64,000 nucleotides of DNA from Prorocentrum cordatum (taxonomy: Eukaryota > Sar > Dinophyceae > Prorocentrales > Prorocentraceae): contig CAUYUJ010017871.1 of assembly GCA_963575745.1 (NCBI GenBank), forward strand, positions 493,432 to 557,431, given 5' to 3'. The stretch's first letter is position 1. Each line of letters begins with the position of its first letter. Of this stretch, positions 19,876-30,424 are shown one piece after another. Made by a program: the position numbers and the translations under genes. Below the pieces are notes generated by a model. That model saw only the letters and a list, made by a program, of their open reading frames with translations, made no database searches and was not told where the DNA came from.

Positions 19876-20569
19876 CGCCTCCGCGAGCAGCTTACGCCCT
19901 CGTCATCTCTGCTCCTCTCGCCCTCCCCCTCGGCGCGCCGCCGCCCGGGTGCCCGAGCTGCGCGGTGCCTCGCCGGCCGCCGGGCCCCTGCAGTGCGGGA
20001 GGGCCCCGGGAGCTCTCTGCGCTGAGCTCTGCGGCATGCCATCGCTCGGGCGTCAAGGTGGGCGTTTTCTTGTGTTCGGCGTTTCGACATGGAGCGAAAA
20101 GGGGGGGATAGGGGGGGGTCTGGCTCTGGACCTCTGCTGAATGCGACGGTTTGCAGCAGTGCGTCCTATGGTAGGGGCCCCACCTGCTTGAAACAGGCGC
20201 CCCGAACAGCCAAGACCTACTCCCAGGTGGGGGGGAGGGGAAGGGGTGCGAGGGCCCGCGCCGATCGGTAAAACCATGAAGGAGACAACGATCACACCCC
20301 GTGCGTGCTTCGGCTTCGTGCGTGCTACCTTGGCCTGATGATCCAGGATGCTCCTCGATGGTCCTCCCCGACAGAAAAGGAACGCGTCCGAGGGATGCCA
20401 AGTGCTGGTGCTCGCTCTCGAGAGAGGCCCACAGCCCAGAGCACGAGGCGCTCTCGGGCGCTCTTGGGCGCCCGTCCGCGATCCCGCGGGCCCTTCTGGG
20501 GGGTCCCCGCGCAACTCTTCGATAGGCCACGTGCGCTTTGTTCGGGACAGGCGCGGGTCCAACATGATT

Positions 20570-21065
20570 TCAGATGGCCCCAGGGACCGTCCTGTGGAGC
20601 CCTCTTAAGCGCCTCTTGGGCCGTCTTGGAGGCGGAGGGCGGTCGAAGAGACTGAAATCGTCGAAATCCATAGTTGTTTTTGTGCGGTTTCGTATTGCCG
20701 TCTTTTCGGTCTTCAGGGCGTCCAAGACGGCCCAGGAGCCGCCAAAAATCGCCCTCAAATGACCCAAGAGCCCACAAGAGGGGCCCAAGATGCCCCCAAT
20801 ACGACCCCTAGAGGGGACCAAGACGGGGAACACGAACGGACATGTTGAGCCCTCCGCCACAAGATGGCCCCAAATGATAGCTCTAAGATCCCCGCATGAA
20901 CCCCCGAAGTGCGCCAAGGACCAAAGAAGCCCCCAAGAGGCCTGGAGGGGCCCCAATCACGCCCCAAGACCCTCAAAACCGCCTCCAAGTGGCATCCGAG
21001 GAGGCCTCCAAAGAGATCTTCACATGCATCCAGGAGGCCTTTGACCTACAACCCAAGCATGGTGC
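20570..21065. repeat. GGCCCCAAGA minisatellite (family F)
   Basis: Degenerate repeats of GGCCCCAAGA/GGCCTCCAAGA, with T-rich joints such as ATCCATAGTTGTTTTTGTGC. Same family as 43250-43920 and 59660-61120, and in reverse (TCTTGGGGCC) at 21790-22230, 24200-24600 and 24780-25070. The end ACAACCCAAGCATGG (about 21050) recurs near 59858 (ACAACCCATGCACGG) and 43855. Confidence 0.75.
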
Positions 21066-21239
21066 CTTGATGGGCCGAAGGTGAGTACATATATACATAT
21101 GTATACACATATACACAGATATATAAGGATACATGTAAGTGAACCATCAAGCACACTTCGCGCGCCCGTGGCGGTTCTAGCGCAGGCCAGGGGGGGCGCT
21201 GGAATAGCTCAGACAGCGCTACCATTCATAACCGCGTGC

Positions 21240-21750
21240 AATAGTCGTACTCATCCTCACCCTCATCCTCATTCCCATCGTCACCCTCATGCTCCTCATC
21301 ATTCCACTCATCATCATATGTATAATCGCCAAGACTATAATCATCGTCATCATCACCAGCAACACAATGGGGAACATCCTTGGCACAATGTTGCTAGCCA
21401 TTCCGTCACGTCAAAGTCGCGCACCATCATCATGATCCTCATCCTCATCCTCATCCTCACTCTCCTCCTACTCCTCACCATCATCACCACCACCATTATC
21501 ACCAGCCTCATCCTTATCTTCCTCATCATCGTCATCGTCTTCATCAGCAGGATCAGCATCCGAATCAGCATCATCATCAGCAGCAACATCATAATCATCA
21601 GCAGCATCCCTGCCCTCATTCTCATCCGCATAATCATCTTCACTCTCACTCCCATCACCATCATCATCAACACCGATACGCCAATCTTGAGCATCGTCAC
21701 TGCCATCGTCTTACCCATCATCCTCATCACCACCAAAATGATCATCAAAT
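21240..21750 (+). repeat. (ATC)n compound microsatellite
   Basis: CATCATCATCCTCATC-type triplets with frequent single-base changes. It gives long Ile/Ser/His frames on the plus strand and Met/Asp frames on the minus strand, none of them real genes. It continues after a family F block as 22240-23245 and further blocks to 24210. Confidence 0.85.
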
Positions 21751-21789
21751 GATCGTCGTCGTTGTCGTCGGCGTCATCCCGATGCTCAT

Positions 21790-22230
21790 AACATTTGTTG
21801 AGGTTCTCTCAGGGCTCTCTTCTGTTGTTTCGGGAGCCCTGTGGGACGTCTGGAGGGCATCTGGAGGCCTGAGAGGAAGTTCCATCGAAAGCGAACTGGC
21901 GACTCTTTTCAGAATATGTAATCTCCCACTGGTTATTGAACAATTTAGACGTGCTGTTGAACTCTGGGGAACCTTTTGGGGGCATATTGGAGGCCTCGGC
22001 CTCGTGGTGCTGCCTTGGGGCCTCGAGGGGGCTTCGCAAGCTGCCTTAGGGTGCTCCTGGCCCGTCGGACGCCTTCGAAAGCCGTGTGGCTGGGCACTTC
22101 GCGATCGCTTGGGTCGTTTTGGGAAGCTCTTGGCCACTCTTGGAACCGTCCTGGTGGCCTCTGGCGCTCATCTTGGGGCTTTCTTGGGCAAGCTTGGGGC
22201 CCTCCAGCAGCTTCAGAGGCGGCCGCCGGA
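21790..22230 (-). repeat. Family F minisatellite, reverse orientation
   Basis: Repeats of CTTGGGGC(C) and GGAGGC(C) such as TCTGGAGGCCTGAGAGGAAG and GGCTTTCTTGGGCAAGCTTGG. Flanked on both sides by (ATC)n tracts. It contains one unique AT-rich segment at 21885-21965. Confidence 0.65.
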
Positions 22231-22239
22231 TTGAGGAGG

Positions 22240-23245
22240 AGGAGTCAGAAACATCACCAATGTCAGGATGGTTATAGTCACCATCACTGTCACCGTCACT
22301 AGTCTCATCAACATCCACATCATCAGTATCGTCACCATCACCGCCTTCACCGCCGACGTCGTGTTCAATATAATTATGATAACCATCACCATCATCATAT
22401 GCTTCATCGTCAATATCATCATCGTGATCGTCATCATCATCATCATTATCATTATCAGTATCATGATCATTATCATCAACCTATCAATAAACATCATGAG
22501 CCGTATCATTAGCATCAGCATCATAATCAGCATCAGCATCATAATCATCATCACCCTCATCATCAGTAGCATTATCACGTCCATCACCATAATCATCGTC
22601 ATCGTCATCATCATTACGACCACCACCGTCACCGTCATAATAGCCACCATCGTCATCAACAGCATCGCCAACTCCATCACCATCATCATCACAACCACCA
22701 TGTCCATCAACATGACCAACATCATCATCATCAGCAGCATCATCATCATATTCACAACCCCCTCTCATCAGCAGCATCAGCATCCGCATCAACATCAACA
22801 TCAGCATCATCCTCATCATCAGCATCAGCATCACCATGATCCTAACCATCACCACCACCATCATCATCACCATCACCATCGCCATCGTCATGATCATCAT
22901 GATCATCATGAAATGCCATCATACTCATCAGGCTTATCGTCATCATCATCACCATCATCATCAACAACAGTTTCAGCGTCATCGTCATCGTCATCGTCAT
23001 CGTCATTATTATCATCATCATCACCTTCATCATCATAAACATCCCGACCATCACCATCAACATACTCAACACAATACTCATGATCATATCATGGTCATGA
23101 TCATGATCATCGCGATTATAATAGCTTGGGCATCATAAGTATCATCATCACCATCATCAGCTTCACCATCATCATCATCATCATCGTCATCATCATCATC
23201 ATGATACTCCTTATCATCGCAAGCCATGAGCATCAACATGGGCGT
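22240..23245 (+). repeat. Kilobase (ATC)n compound microsatellite
   Basis: One kilobase built almost only of ATC, ACC, GTC and AGC triplets, in the same triplet phase for long stretches. The interruptions are mostly point changes, so this is an old, diverged array. Translation gives poly-Ile/Ser/His or Met/Asp. Confidence 0.9.
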
Positions 23246-23395
23246 TATGAACATCGTGGACACATATTTTTGTCCATGCTGGAGGCCTTCTGGAAGCCTC
23301 TGAGGCGGCTTTCGCGAGCATTGCTGGGCTGTCTTGGGGCGGGAGCAGTACCGTCATGAAACGAATCATCATCCCCATCAGGGCATGATCATCAC

Positions 23396-23429
23396 GATCA
23401 TCAGTATTGTCATCGACGTCGTCATCAAT

Positions 23430-23460
<31 letters not shown>

Positions 23461-23500
23461 ACATCATCATCATCATCAGCATCACGACTATTACCAACAT
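23396..23500 (+). repeat. (ATC)n microsatellite
   Basis: Short continuation of the ATC array after a family F piece at about 23270-23345. The purest part is CATCATCATCATCATC near 23430-23470. Confidence 0.85.
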
Positions 23501-23852
23501 CGTGACCCTCCTTTATCTCGCAACCCTGAACATCAAATCCGTCGTCATGCACATCGTTATCAATATGGTCGTCTTGCCGTCGCCCAAATGGAACCGGAGA
23601 TGCCTCCGTGAACATCAGACCTGCTACGTGTCAGGGGTGCGGACGGGCCGTCGGGAGTGAAGGAGTCCAGCATCAGCTCGGATGCGCGCCTTGGGCAGCA
23701 TTGTCGACGCGGGGGGGGGGGGCTCGGAACGGGCCTTCGGGAGGCTTGTTGAAGCTCGCTGTGGGCCTGTGAGAAACTCTTGAAGTCTCTTGGAGTCCCG
23801 CTTCGGGGCTCGAGGAGTGTCGTAGTGATCGTCATCCTCCTCCTCGTCCTCC

Positions 23853-24048
23853 TCCTGCTCGTCATCATCATCACCATCACCATCATCATCATCATCATCA
23901 TCATCATAATCATCATCACCATAATCATAATCATCGCTATCAACATCATCATGGTTAGCATTACCAGCATCATGATCCTCGTCATCAACATCATCATCAT
24001 CCTGACCAGGAAGGACATCGTCATCACCGTCGCCGTAAGCATCCTCAC

Positions 24049-24092
<44 letters not shown>

Positions 24093-24215
24093 GTATCATC
24101 ATCATCACCAGAATCATCACCATAATCACAATTACACTCATAGTGACATCATCATGATCATGACCATCATAATCATCCTGCTCCTGACCATCACCATCAC
24201 CATCACTGGGGGCCT
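23853..24215 (+). repeat. (ATC)n microsatellite
   Basis: ATC-type array with a pure run at 24050-24090. Flanked by family F units on both sides (23690-23820 and 24215-24600), repeating the same alternation seen at 21.2-23.3 kb. Confidence 0.85.
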
Positions 24216-25070
24216 CTTGTTGGGAACCTCTGGGGTGATCGGGCCGTCGTGGAGACATCTACAGGTGCCTGGGGCCGTCTGGGGCCCATCTCGGGCCGTC
24301 TTGGCGGTATCGAGGGCTGTCTCGAAACCATGTTCGGCCGTCTCGGCGTCATCTTGAAGCGTTTGGGGGAGCCCCAGTCGTCTGGGGCCTATCGGGTGCT
24401 CCTCTAGGGCCTCGGAGGCTTCTGGGGGCCTCTTCGAAGCTTCTTGGAGGCCACCAGGGGCGTCTTGGGGCCATCTTGAGCTGGCTGGGGCCGTCTGGAG
24501 GCCAGCTGGGGCCATTATGGCGGGCTCGAGTGACGTCTCGAAGCCATCTTCGACCATCTCGGAGCCATCTTGAACTTGCCATCGCTCGGACGTCCATTAC
24601 CCGTTCATGTTTCGGTTCCGTGCGTGTGTGTTTTTTGTTGCCAGATGGTCAACGAATCAAGGATACTCCCCGATGGTCCTCGCCGAGATAAAATGCACAC
24701 GGGCGAGAGATGCCAAGTGAAGGGTCTTGGGGGCTCTAGTCGACCGTCGCTGGCCCTCCTGGGGCTACTGGGCGGCTGATGCTGGACCGTCATAAGGTCT
24801 GGGAGGCCCCTCGGACGCAATGAGGCGAGATCGTGAAAGACCATGGACTTACCTTGAGTTTTGCAGGATGTGTGAAGGATGTTCGACTCCTGGGGGACTC
24901 TTGGGAGCCCCTCGTGAGTCTCTCGGGGGCCTCTTGGGGCCGTCTAGGGGCCATCTTGAGCTCTCTCGGGCGGTCCAGAGGCCATCTGGGACCGTCTTGG
25001 CGGGCTCCAGGGCCGCCCTGGACTCTCTGGGGCCGTCTGGGGGCCATCTTGGAGGGTCCTTGGCCACACA
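24215..25070 (-). repeat. Family F minisatellite, reverse, two blocks
   Basis: Repeats such as GGGGCCGTCTGGAGGCCA and GCCATCTTGAGCTGGCTGG, split by a unique segment at about 24600-24780 (GTGTGTGTTTTTTGTTGCC). That unique segment has a partner at about 20335-20400: GATACTCCCCGATGGTCCTC and GGATGCTCCTCGATGGTCCTC, so the two blocks share their linker as well. Confidence 0.65.
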
Positions 25071-25330
25071 TATATAATATATTGTATATATGTGTACATC
25101 TATAGATGTACAGATGTGTATGTAATACACCAGCAGATGGGTGTACGTGTGTGGGTGTCTGTATCTCTATGTATAACTAGATGTGTGTACATACTGATAC
25201 TGAACATACGGGCGCTTCGCACACGCTCAAGTTTCAGTCGAAGTCAATCACGCGTCACGCACTTCGCGAACAATGACCTTGTCATCCTGCTCCTGCTGCT
25301 TCTGCCGTCCATGTCCGTGGGTCGACCCAG

Positions 25331-26158
25331 TCATGCGCACCATCGCAAAAAAAGAAGACCTGCACTTCGGCAAGGCCCCCGACCGAACAAACTGGATGAG
25401 CCAGTTTGGCACATGGCCAGAGTCTCCACTGCTTCTTTTAAGAGCCCGTGCAAAGACTGCAAGTATGGTCGCGCCACAGTCAATCCCAAAATCTGCAATT
25501 CGGGGAGCTCGAACCTAGTCTGGCTCATTATGGCAGCGGGACTTCCACTCAATTGGGAATTACACTCACACTGAACATATAGAGATGGAGGGCATTGAGG
25601 CTGAAAGATTGGCGAAATGGAACGAGAAGGCGAACATCTCTGGGAGCCGTCAAGCTTCTGGCCTGGTCCGCATGGCACTGCTTGCAGTGTGTTGCCGTTG
25701 CCACAAACATGACAGAAACTATAAGCAACACGGATGCGGCATGAACCGTCAACAGTCACTTTCGCATGCGCACGGTCAGTCCAACACCATTGCGGCACAT
25801 CACATTCTTGTGCGGCATGTCCCTCAAACTCGTTGACGATAAGCAGCCATCCATCACCCTCGGAAATCTGCGGCGGTTCCGACGGCTGACTCCCGCTGTT
25901 CAATGAGAAGTTGCTTAAAGCTGGTTCCAGGATTGCTAGCCACCATCGTAACGTAGTGCCTCGCCAACTACTGGATGCCTCGCCATTTCCCGCTTCTGCC
26001 CGAAGATGTTGGCAAATCTGTTCTCGGCGTGCGATCCGTGGTGGCTGCGGCTTGCGTGCCTCATGGAAGACGGTATCCCTAAGCCGATGGCATCGACACT
26101 GAACTCGTCCCTCACTCCAAATGCTTATACTGTGGTCGCTCTGCGTCCGAGAGCCCAT
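25331..26158 (-). CDS. Open frame of unknown status
   Basis: A 275-codon minus-strand frame without stops in DNA of clearly lower GC than the surroundings, so its openness is less trivial than elsewhere. The composition is protein-like (SEGDGWLLIVNEFEGHAAQE, then DVPQWCWTDRAHAKV) and a Cys cluster (SFCHVCGNGNTLQAVPCGPG) could be a metal site. No splice sites, start context or family are evident, and one plus-strand frame (25585-25836) is also Cys-rich. It could be an unrecognised exon, a decayed element or chance. Confidence 0.25.
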   Translation of the reverse strand: MGSRTQSDHSISIWSEGRVQCRCHRLRDTVFHEARKPQPPRIARREQICQHLRAEAGNGEASSSWRGTTLRWWLAILEPALSNFSLNSGSQPSEPPQISEGDGWLLIVNEFEGHAAQECDVPQWCWTDRAHAKVTVDGSCRIRVAYSFCHVCGNGNTLQAVPCGPGQKLDGSQRCSPSRSISPIFQPQCPPSLYVQCECNSQLSGSPAAIMSQTRFELPELQILGLTVARPYLQSLHGLLKEAVETLAMCQTGSSSLFGRGPCRSAGLLFLRWCA

Positions 26159-26173
26159 CTTCAGGTTGGAATG

Positions 26174-26245
26174 GGGGTCCAGCGCGGATCCGAGAAATCC
26201 GCGCGGACCTCCGAGTTTTTATGTTTATGTCACTGTTCGTTCCCC
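26174..26245 (+). mobile_element. Family K, single arm
   Basis: GGGTCCAGCGCGGATCCGAG, AAATCCGCGCGGACCTCCGA and TTTATGTCACTGTTCGTTCCCC match the right arm of the palindrome at 56024-56276. No left arm follows; instead the exon at 26259 begins within a few bases (minus strand), so the arm sits at the 3' edge of that exon. Confidence 0.6.
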
Positions 26246-26258
26246 AAAGATACACTCG

Positions 26259-27240
26259 GCTCGGCCGGCGCCCAGGGCAATTCCGCAACGACCTCGCAAG
26301 CCTTTGCCGCGGCGCACGCCTGCAGCCAACGCGGGCGCGGCGCCTGCTGCAGCAAGGACGCGGCGGCCGCCGCCGAGGCGGCCGCCGCGCCCCAGGCCGC
26401 CACGCCTGGAGGGGCGGCCAAACCCAGGGGACCGTCGGCGACCGGGTCGCCGCAGAGGGCGTGCGCCAATCGCAGCCACAGCAAGATCCTGTACGCGAGG
26501 AGCAGCTGGAGCTCGCTGCCGGCGCGCTCGCCCGAGTACCCCTGGAGGAGCGCCGCGCCCTCCTCGTCCAGCACCGCGGCAAGCCACGCAGCAGCCTCGG
26601 GCCCGGGCGCCAGTCGCAGCAGCTCTCCGAGGTGCAGAGCGCTGCGCGCTGCCGCCACCGCCGAGTCCAGGCCGCGCGAGACCCACAGGGAGGCGTACCG
26701 CTGGAACGAGGGCGCCTCGGCGAGCAGCGCTGGGCACAGGCCGACGAGGCAGGCTGCGAGCTCCCGCGGCTCCCGCGGGCTGTCGGTGCCCCGACCCCCC
26801 GTCCAGGCCGACGAGAACAGCGCGTGGGCTGCGACCGTGTCCACGCTGGGCCCCCCGCCTGCGCGGACGCCATGCACTTCAGCCTCGAAGCGCACCGCCA
26901 CGGCCGGGCCGGGCGCCTGGTCGCCGCCCGCACACCACAGCGCCATCGCTCCCGCGGCCCCGCCACCGGCAGCGAGGGCCCGCGCCAGCCAGCTCGCGGG
27001 CGGCCGGGGCGCCAGCAGGTGCCCCCCGGGCGTGGCCACCGCCACCTCCGCGAAGGGCTCCCCCTCGCCGGCAGGGCGCCTCAGCTTGACCTCCTGGCCC
27101 GAGCGCGCGGCCTCCAGGAAGCTGCGGGCGCGGACGCAGACGAGACGCTGCACCACTGGGGGAACCAGAAGGCACCGATGCCGCTGCTCCCCCGGACCTC
27201 TCCCAGGGCGCGCCCTGACCAGGACTCCGGGGCGACTCCC
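26259..27240 (-). CDS. Long exon of an unknown Ala/Leu-rich protein
   Basis: The best coding block of the window. The minus-strand frame from about 27240 gives some 325 residues with good composition: VVQRLVCVRARSFLEAARSG, EVKLRRPAGEGEPFAEVAVA, LASWLARAL-like helices, VSRGLDSAVAAARSALHLGE, LQLLLAYRILLWLRLAHALC and CAAAKACEVVAELPWAPAEP. Third positions are strongly G/C and the helical repeats are Leu/Ala-rich with regular Arg and Glu, suggesting an alpha-helical soluble protein. A TCCTGGTCAG before 27229 could be the 3' splice site. The 3' edge meets a family K arm at 26245. No conserved motif lets me name a family. A GC-rich block at 27436-27640 may be a preceding exon. Confidence 0.5.
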
Positions 27241-27319
27241 GCGGTGGCGACGAAGGCCTCCCAGGAGGCCCAAGAAGGCGAAAGCAAGGGTTAGGCGGAC
27301 TTGAGAGGACAACTGATGA

Positions 27320-27427
27320 ATCATCGACATATCTTCAGAATTACTAGAACAATCATCGAACGATCGTCCCCAGACTACTTCTTGACTATGCTTGGAAAGT
27401 CCTCCTGTAGAGGGACATGCCCGACTT
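27320..27427. mobile_element. MITE-like family A, right half
   Basis: Ends with CCTCCTGTAGAGGGACATGC and CCGACTTGAA, the right terminal inverted repeat of family A, preceded by the A/T-rich interior (CCCAGACTACTTCTTGACTATG). The left terminal repeat is not found. Confidence 0.6.
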
Positions 27428-27729
27428 GAAACGAGGGCAGGGTAGCGGTGTGGGCACCTCCTCCTCCTCCGGATCACGTCGCCGCCCGCCGCCCTGCCCG
27501 CGGGGGCCAGGCCCTGGCAGGCCCCCACGGCTGCCGCCCAGCGGCGCCTGCGCCTCTGGAAGGCGCCATAGAGCTGACCACCCGTCGCCCGCGGGGTGCT
27601 GGGCCGGGGGCTCGGTGCACACGGGCCTCCCTGCGTCCTTGGATATTCCCAGTCAGTGCTTGCACTGAAGGGGTCCTAGCGGAAAATGAAGGATTTGGCG
27701 AAAGTTCCACGCCGATTTTGTCGGCAGGC

Positions 27730-27842
27730 TGGGTTCCCAAGTTCCCGGGTTCCCGGTTCCGGGTTCCCAGGTTCCCAATTCCGGGTTCCGGGCCGATTTC
27801 GGAGGGCGGCGAGATTCCTGGGTTCCCGGATTCCTGGTCGAT
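27730..27842. repeat. GGTTCCC minisatellite
   Basis: Short tandem units of GGTTCCCGGTTCC, GGGTTCCCAGGTTCCC and CCGGATTCC type. It contains no frame of interest and leads directly into the GATC-rich array. Confidence 0.7.
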
Positions 27843-27844
27843 CT

Positions 27845-28090
27845 TCTTATCGCTCGGTCTCACCATCGATCTCATTACCGACTTCTCGATACAATCGATC
27901 TCACTATCAATCTCACAAGCGGTCTCACTAGAGATCGCGTGAGCGATCTCGCGATCGATCTCACTATCGATCTCATTGAATCGATTTCACTCTCGGTCTC
28001 ACCATCGACCTTACAATCGTCCTCACTATCGGTTCCACTATCGATCTCATTATCGATCTCAAGATCCATAGTATCAATTTTCAAATCATC
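27845..28090. repeat. GATCTCACTATC minisatellite
   Basis: Tandem TCTCACTATCGATCTCATT units of 12-14 bp, rich in GATC and ATCGAT palindromes. The complementary motif (GAGATCGATAGTGAGATCGA) forms part of the array at 52390-52700, so the same simple unit was amplified at two places. Confidence 0.75.
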
Positions 28091-28556
28091 CACTGATTGA
28101 GGTTTTCTCAGGTGTCATATTTTAAGGCGAAGCCAGGGCGGGGATCGCATCGGGTGAAGATATACAGTGAGAATCTCTGAGATCCGGCGGCTCTGGAGGA
28201 TGTCTCGGGCGCCGCGGCACTCTCAGCGCGTCCCGGAGCGCTCTGCAATGGATTTACGATCGTCCTAGCCCGTCCGGTATTGCCCGCGACGTTCGTTATC
28301 CAGGGGGGGGGGGGCGGCCGGGTGATAGTAAGGCCTAGGCGGGGTGGGGCAAGCCGCGGCAAGTGTGCGCTGCGTGTGTGGAGAGTTGCCCGAGTAACGA
28401 CCGTTACGCGCCCGATGAACAAGACACGATTTCTGCCCAGGTCAGCAGGGATTATACGTCGATCCTGGCCCAAGGATAGGCGCGCCCAGGATCAGTGAGT
28501 TGGTCAGTTGACATTCCCTGAGATCCGACGTCACGAACAAAAAATCAGACATAGCA

Positions 28557-28733
28557 CAGTGGAGGCCAGTCCACGAGAAACCTTCCACAAGAAACCTAAC
28601 CCTGAGACCCCAGGACGTCCACGGATTTTTTGGTGTGGGAGCTTCGCGCCTTCCACAGCAAAACCGTCGAAAACCAAGAAACCCAGGGGACCCTGGAGGC
28701 AAGCAGGGTGTTTCTTGGCATGGGCCCCCGCTG
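28557..28733. mobile_element. MITE-like family B, copy 1 (decayed ends)
   Basis: Left end CAGTGGAGGCCAGTCCACGA, interior AAACCTAACCCTGAGACCCC, GTGTGGGAGCTTC and GGAGGCAAGCAGGGTGTTTC, right end GGCATGGGCCCCCGCTG. The right terminal repeat has changed (CCCGCTG for TCCACTG) and TA flanks are lost. 177 bases, the same length as the intact copies. Confidence 0.65.
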
Positions 28734-28789
28734 CAACGAGAGCGGCCAGAGTCCCAGACCAATCTTCGCGCGTCACCCTTGGAGCTGGA

Positions 28790-28975
28790 TCGATCCGTGA
28801 GGGCCCCGGGGCCCGCAATCGGGCGAAGACGCCCGGTCTGGAAAAAAACGGCAACGCCCGGATCTACGGCAGCTCAAGATCGGTCCGCGAACCAGTTTCC
28901 CGAGCTGCGTCCAGCCGTGGCGACGAGGGGGCCCCCGAAGACCCACCACCGTTGTCTCACCTCGCCATCCTCTGA
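28790..28975 (-). mobile_element. Family E element, intron-like
   Basis: On the minus strand it starts GTCAGAGGATGGCGAGG, passes GGGGGCCCCCTCGTCGCC and ACGGCTGGAC, has a T-run (GCCGTTTTTTTCCAG) and ends GGATCGATCCAG. The GT start and AG end after a pyrimidine run are intron-like. Related copies: 29040-29149, 39430-39541, 34190-34420 and fragments at 4208-4310 and 32740-32900. Confidence 0.5.
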
Positions 28976-29149
28976 CGTCCGTCGTTCGTCTGGCTTTCGG
29001 GTCTCAGCGCGGGCCTCCAGCGGCCGTTCGGGACGAGCCGGGCACCCCTGGAGCGCTGTCGACGAGGCACACCTGCTGGAGAGCATCCCGAGGCGACGAG
29101 GGGGCCCCCGAAGGACAACAACTGTGGGCTGAGCTCGCGCTCCTCTGAC

Positions 29150-29190
29150 CGACGCCTGTCGTACTCCCGCAGCAGCTCGGCTGCGTCCAC
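29150..29190 (-). CDS. Possible 41-bp micro-exon
   Basis: On the minus strand a pyrimidine-rich run (CCTTTCTCCCTCTGCGTC) and GACTGCGGGCAG precede GTG GAC GCA GCC GAG CTG CTG CGG GAG TAC GAC AGG CGT CG, then GTCAGAGGAG, the start of a family E copy. The peptide VDAAELLREYDRRR is protein-like. Both edges have AG/GT in the right places. It is too short to be sure, and the phase of neighbouring exons is unknown. Confidence 0.35.
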
Positions 29191-29640
29191 CTGCCCGCAG
29201 TCGACGCAGAGGGAGAAAGGACTGCATAAACGATTGTACGGCTGGTTCGCGTCGCGATGACGTCGGCGCTGGTCTCTGACACCCCGCGGGTCGTTCACCT
29301 TTGAGCGATCACTGCTTGCGGGCAATAGTTATAGCCATATCTAGTGCGTCTTGGACTTTCTTAGAAGGGGCGCCGCAAGGCCGAGGCGCACTGGATATGG
29401 ATAAAACTCGAGCCTTTTGGAGACAGATAATAATCCATATCCAGTGCGCCTCATGCTTCCTGGGAAGAGTCCAAAGCTCCAAGACGCACTGGATGTGGAT
29501 ATGGACATTGCCCTTCACGGCTGTCGGATAGAGCAGATCGTTCGCTATCGGCCGATTCCTGGGCCACCGACGGCCTTCAACCTTGATAACGCCCGCTCTA
29601 AGGGCCACCGCCGCGGCAACGCGGCGCGAACCTGCCGTTA

Positions 29641-29790
29641 GGTCGGGCACGCCCTCCTACAGGCGGATTGTGGACGAGCAATAAAGAGAGTCAAAACAGA
29701 TTCCCAAATGGTCGAAAATAGAAAAATCGCCCCCAGACTATCTTATGACTATTTCTTGAAAATTCCTCCAGTTGAGGGACACGCCCGACT
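29641..29790. mobile_element. MITE-like family A, complete copy
   Basis: 150 bases. Left GGTCGGGCACGCCCTCCTAC AGGCGGATTGTGG; right CCTCCAGTTGAGGGACACGC CCGACT, which is the inverted repeat with few mismatches. The interior is A-rich (AAAATAGAAAAATCGCCCCC). No coding. It abuts the family K copy that begins at 29795. Confidence 0.7.
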
Positions 29791-29794
29791 TCAA

Positions 29795-30155
29795 CCTACC
29801 GTAAACTTTGGGGGCTCTGAGCGAGTTTCTTGCATCGGTGCTGGACCCCCCCTCCCTGGCGCGCGGAGCGCGCCAGTGGCGGCGCCGCAAGCACCGCCAG
29901 GGGTGGCCCACGCTGACTTCAGATCCGCCATACTTTGGTTGATTGTCCTGTTTGCAACTGTGCTTGCGGAAACGCTCGCGATCGTGTGGCGGAAACAGCG
30001 ACGCCAAAGTAGGGCGGAACATCGGCACCAGAGGGGCATGACAAGTAAGTTATTTCCGCCCCACTTGCGAAATCGCCCAAACAATGCGGCGGATCCGAAG
30101 TCAGGGCAGCGCCGTTCCACGAAATCTGAGCGGAGCTCCGACAAATGATGCTTAT
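29795..30155. mobile_element. Family K copy interrupted by a family L element
   Basis: Left arm 29800-29905 (TCGGTGCTGGACCCCCCCTC, GCGCGCGGAGCGCGCCAG) and right arm 30105-30155 (AAATCTGAGCGGAGCTCCGA, ATGATGCTTATG) match the two halves of family K. Between them sits a separate palindrome (29914-30102), so K was there first and L inserted later. Confidence 0.6.
29914..30102. mobile_element. Foldback element, family L
   Basis: Outer arms GACTTCAGATCCGCCATAC and GCGGCGGATCCGAAGTC are inverted copies; inside are GGCGGAAACAGCGACGCC and CCAAAGTAGGGCGGAACAT with inverted partners such as TTATTTCCGCCCCACTTG. The second copy is at 34510-34754. No coding. Confidence 0.6.
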
Positions 30156-30424
30156 GCTTGGAGGCGACTGGGAGATCTGAACTGGTTGGGCCCGGAGCGA
30201 TGAAGGATGAAGGATGAAGCCAAATCTGGTCAAGATCTGTCCCCGGACCCCTCCCGGGGTCCATCTGGTGAAAATCTTCACCTCGAAACAATGTTTCACA
30301 GTCCTTGGGCCCGAAAACGGCCCCGGCAGGCTGATAAAGGCCAACCTCCCCAGAACCAGAACCTCGAACCTGCCCTCCCCTCCTGCTGGCAGGACAGAAT
30401 GCTGGGCCACCTCAGACCTCCAGA

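Noticed and set aside
22268-23038. Long open frames rich in Ile/Ser/His or Met/Asp
   Set aside because: Direct result of ATC triplet repeats; the frame content changes with each interruption and no unique coding sequence flanks it.
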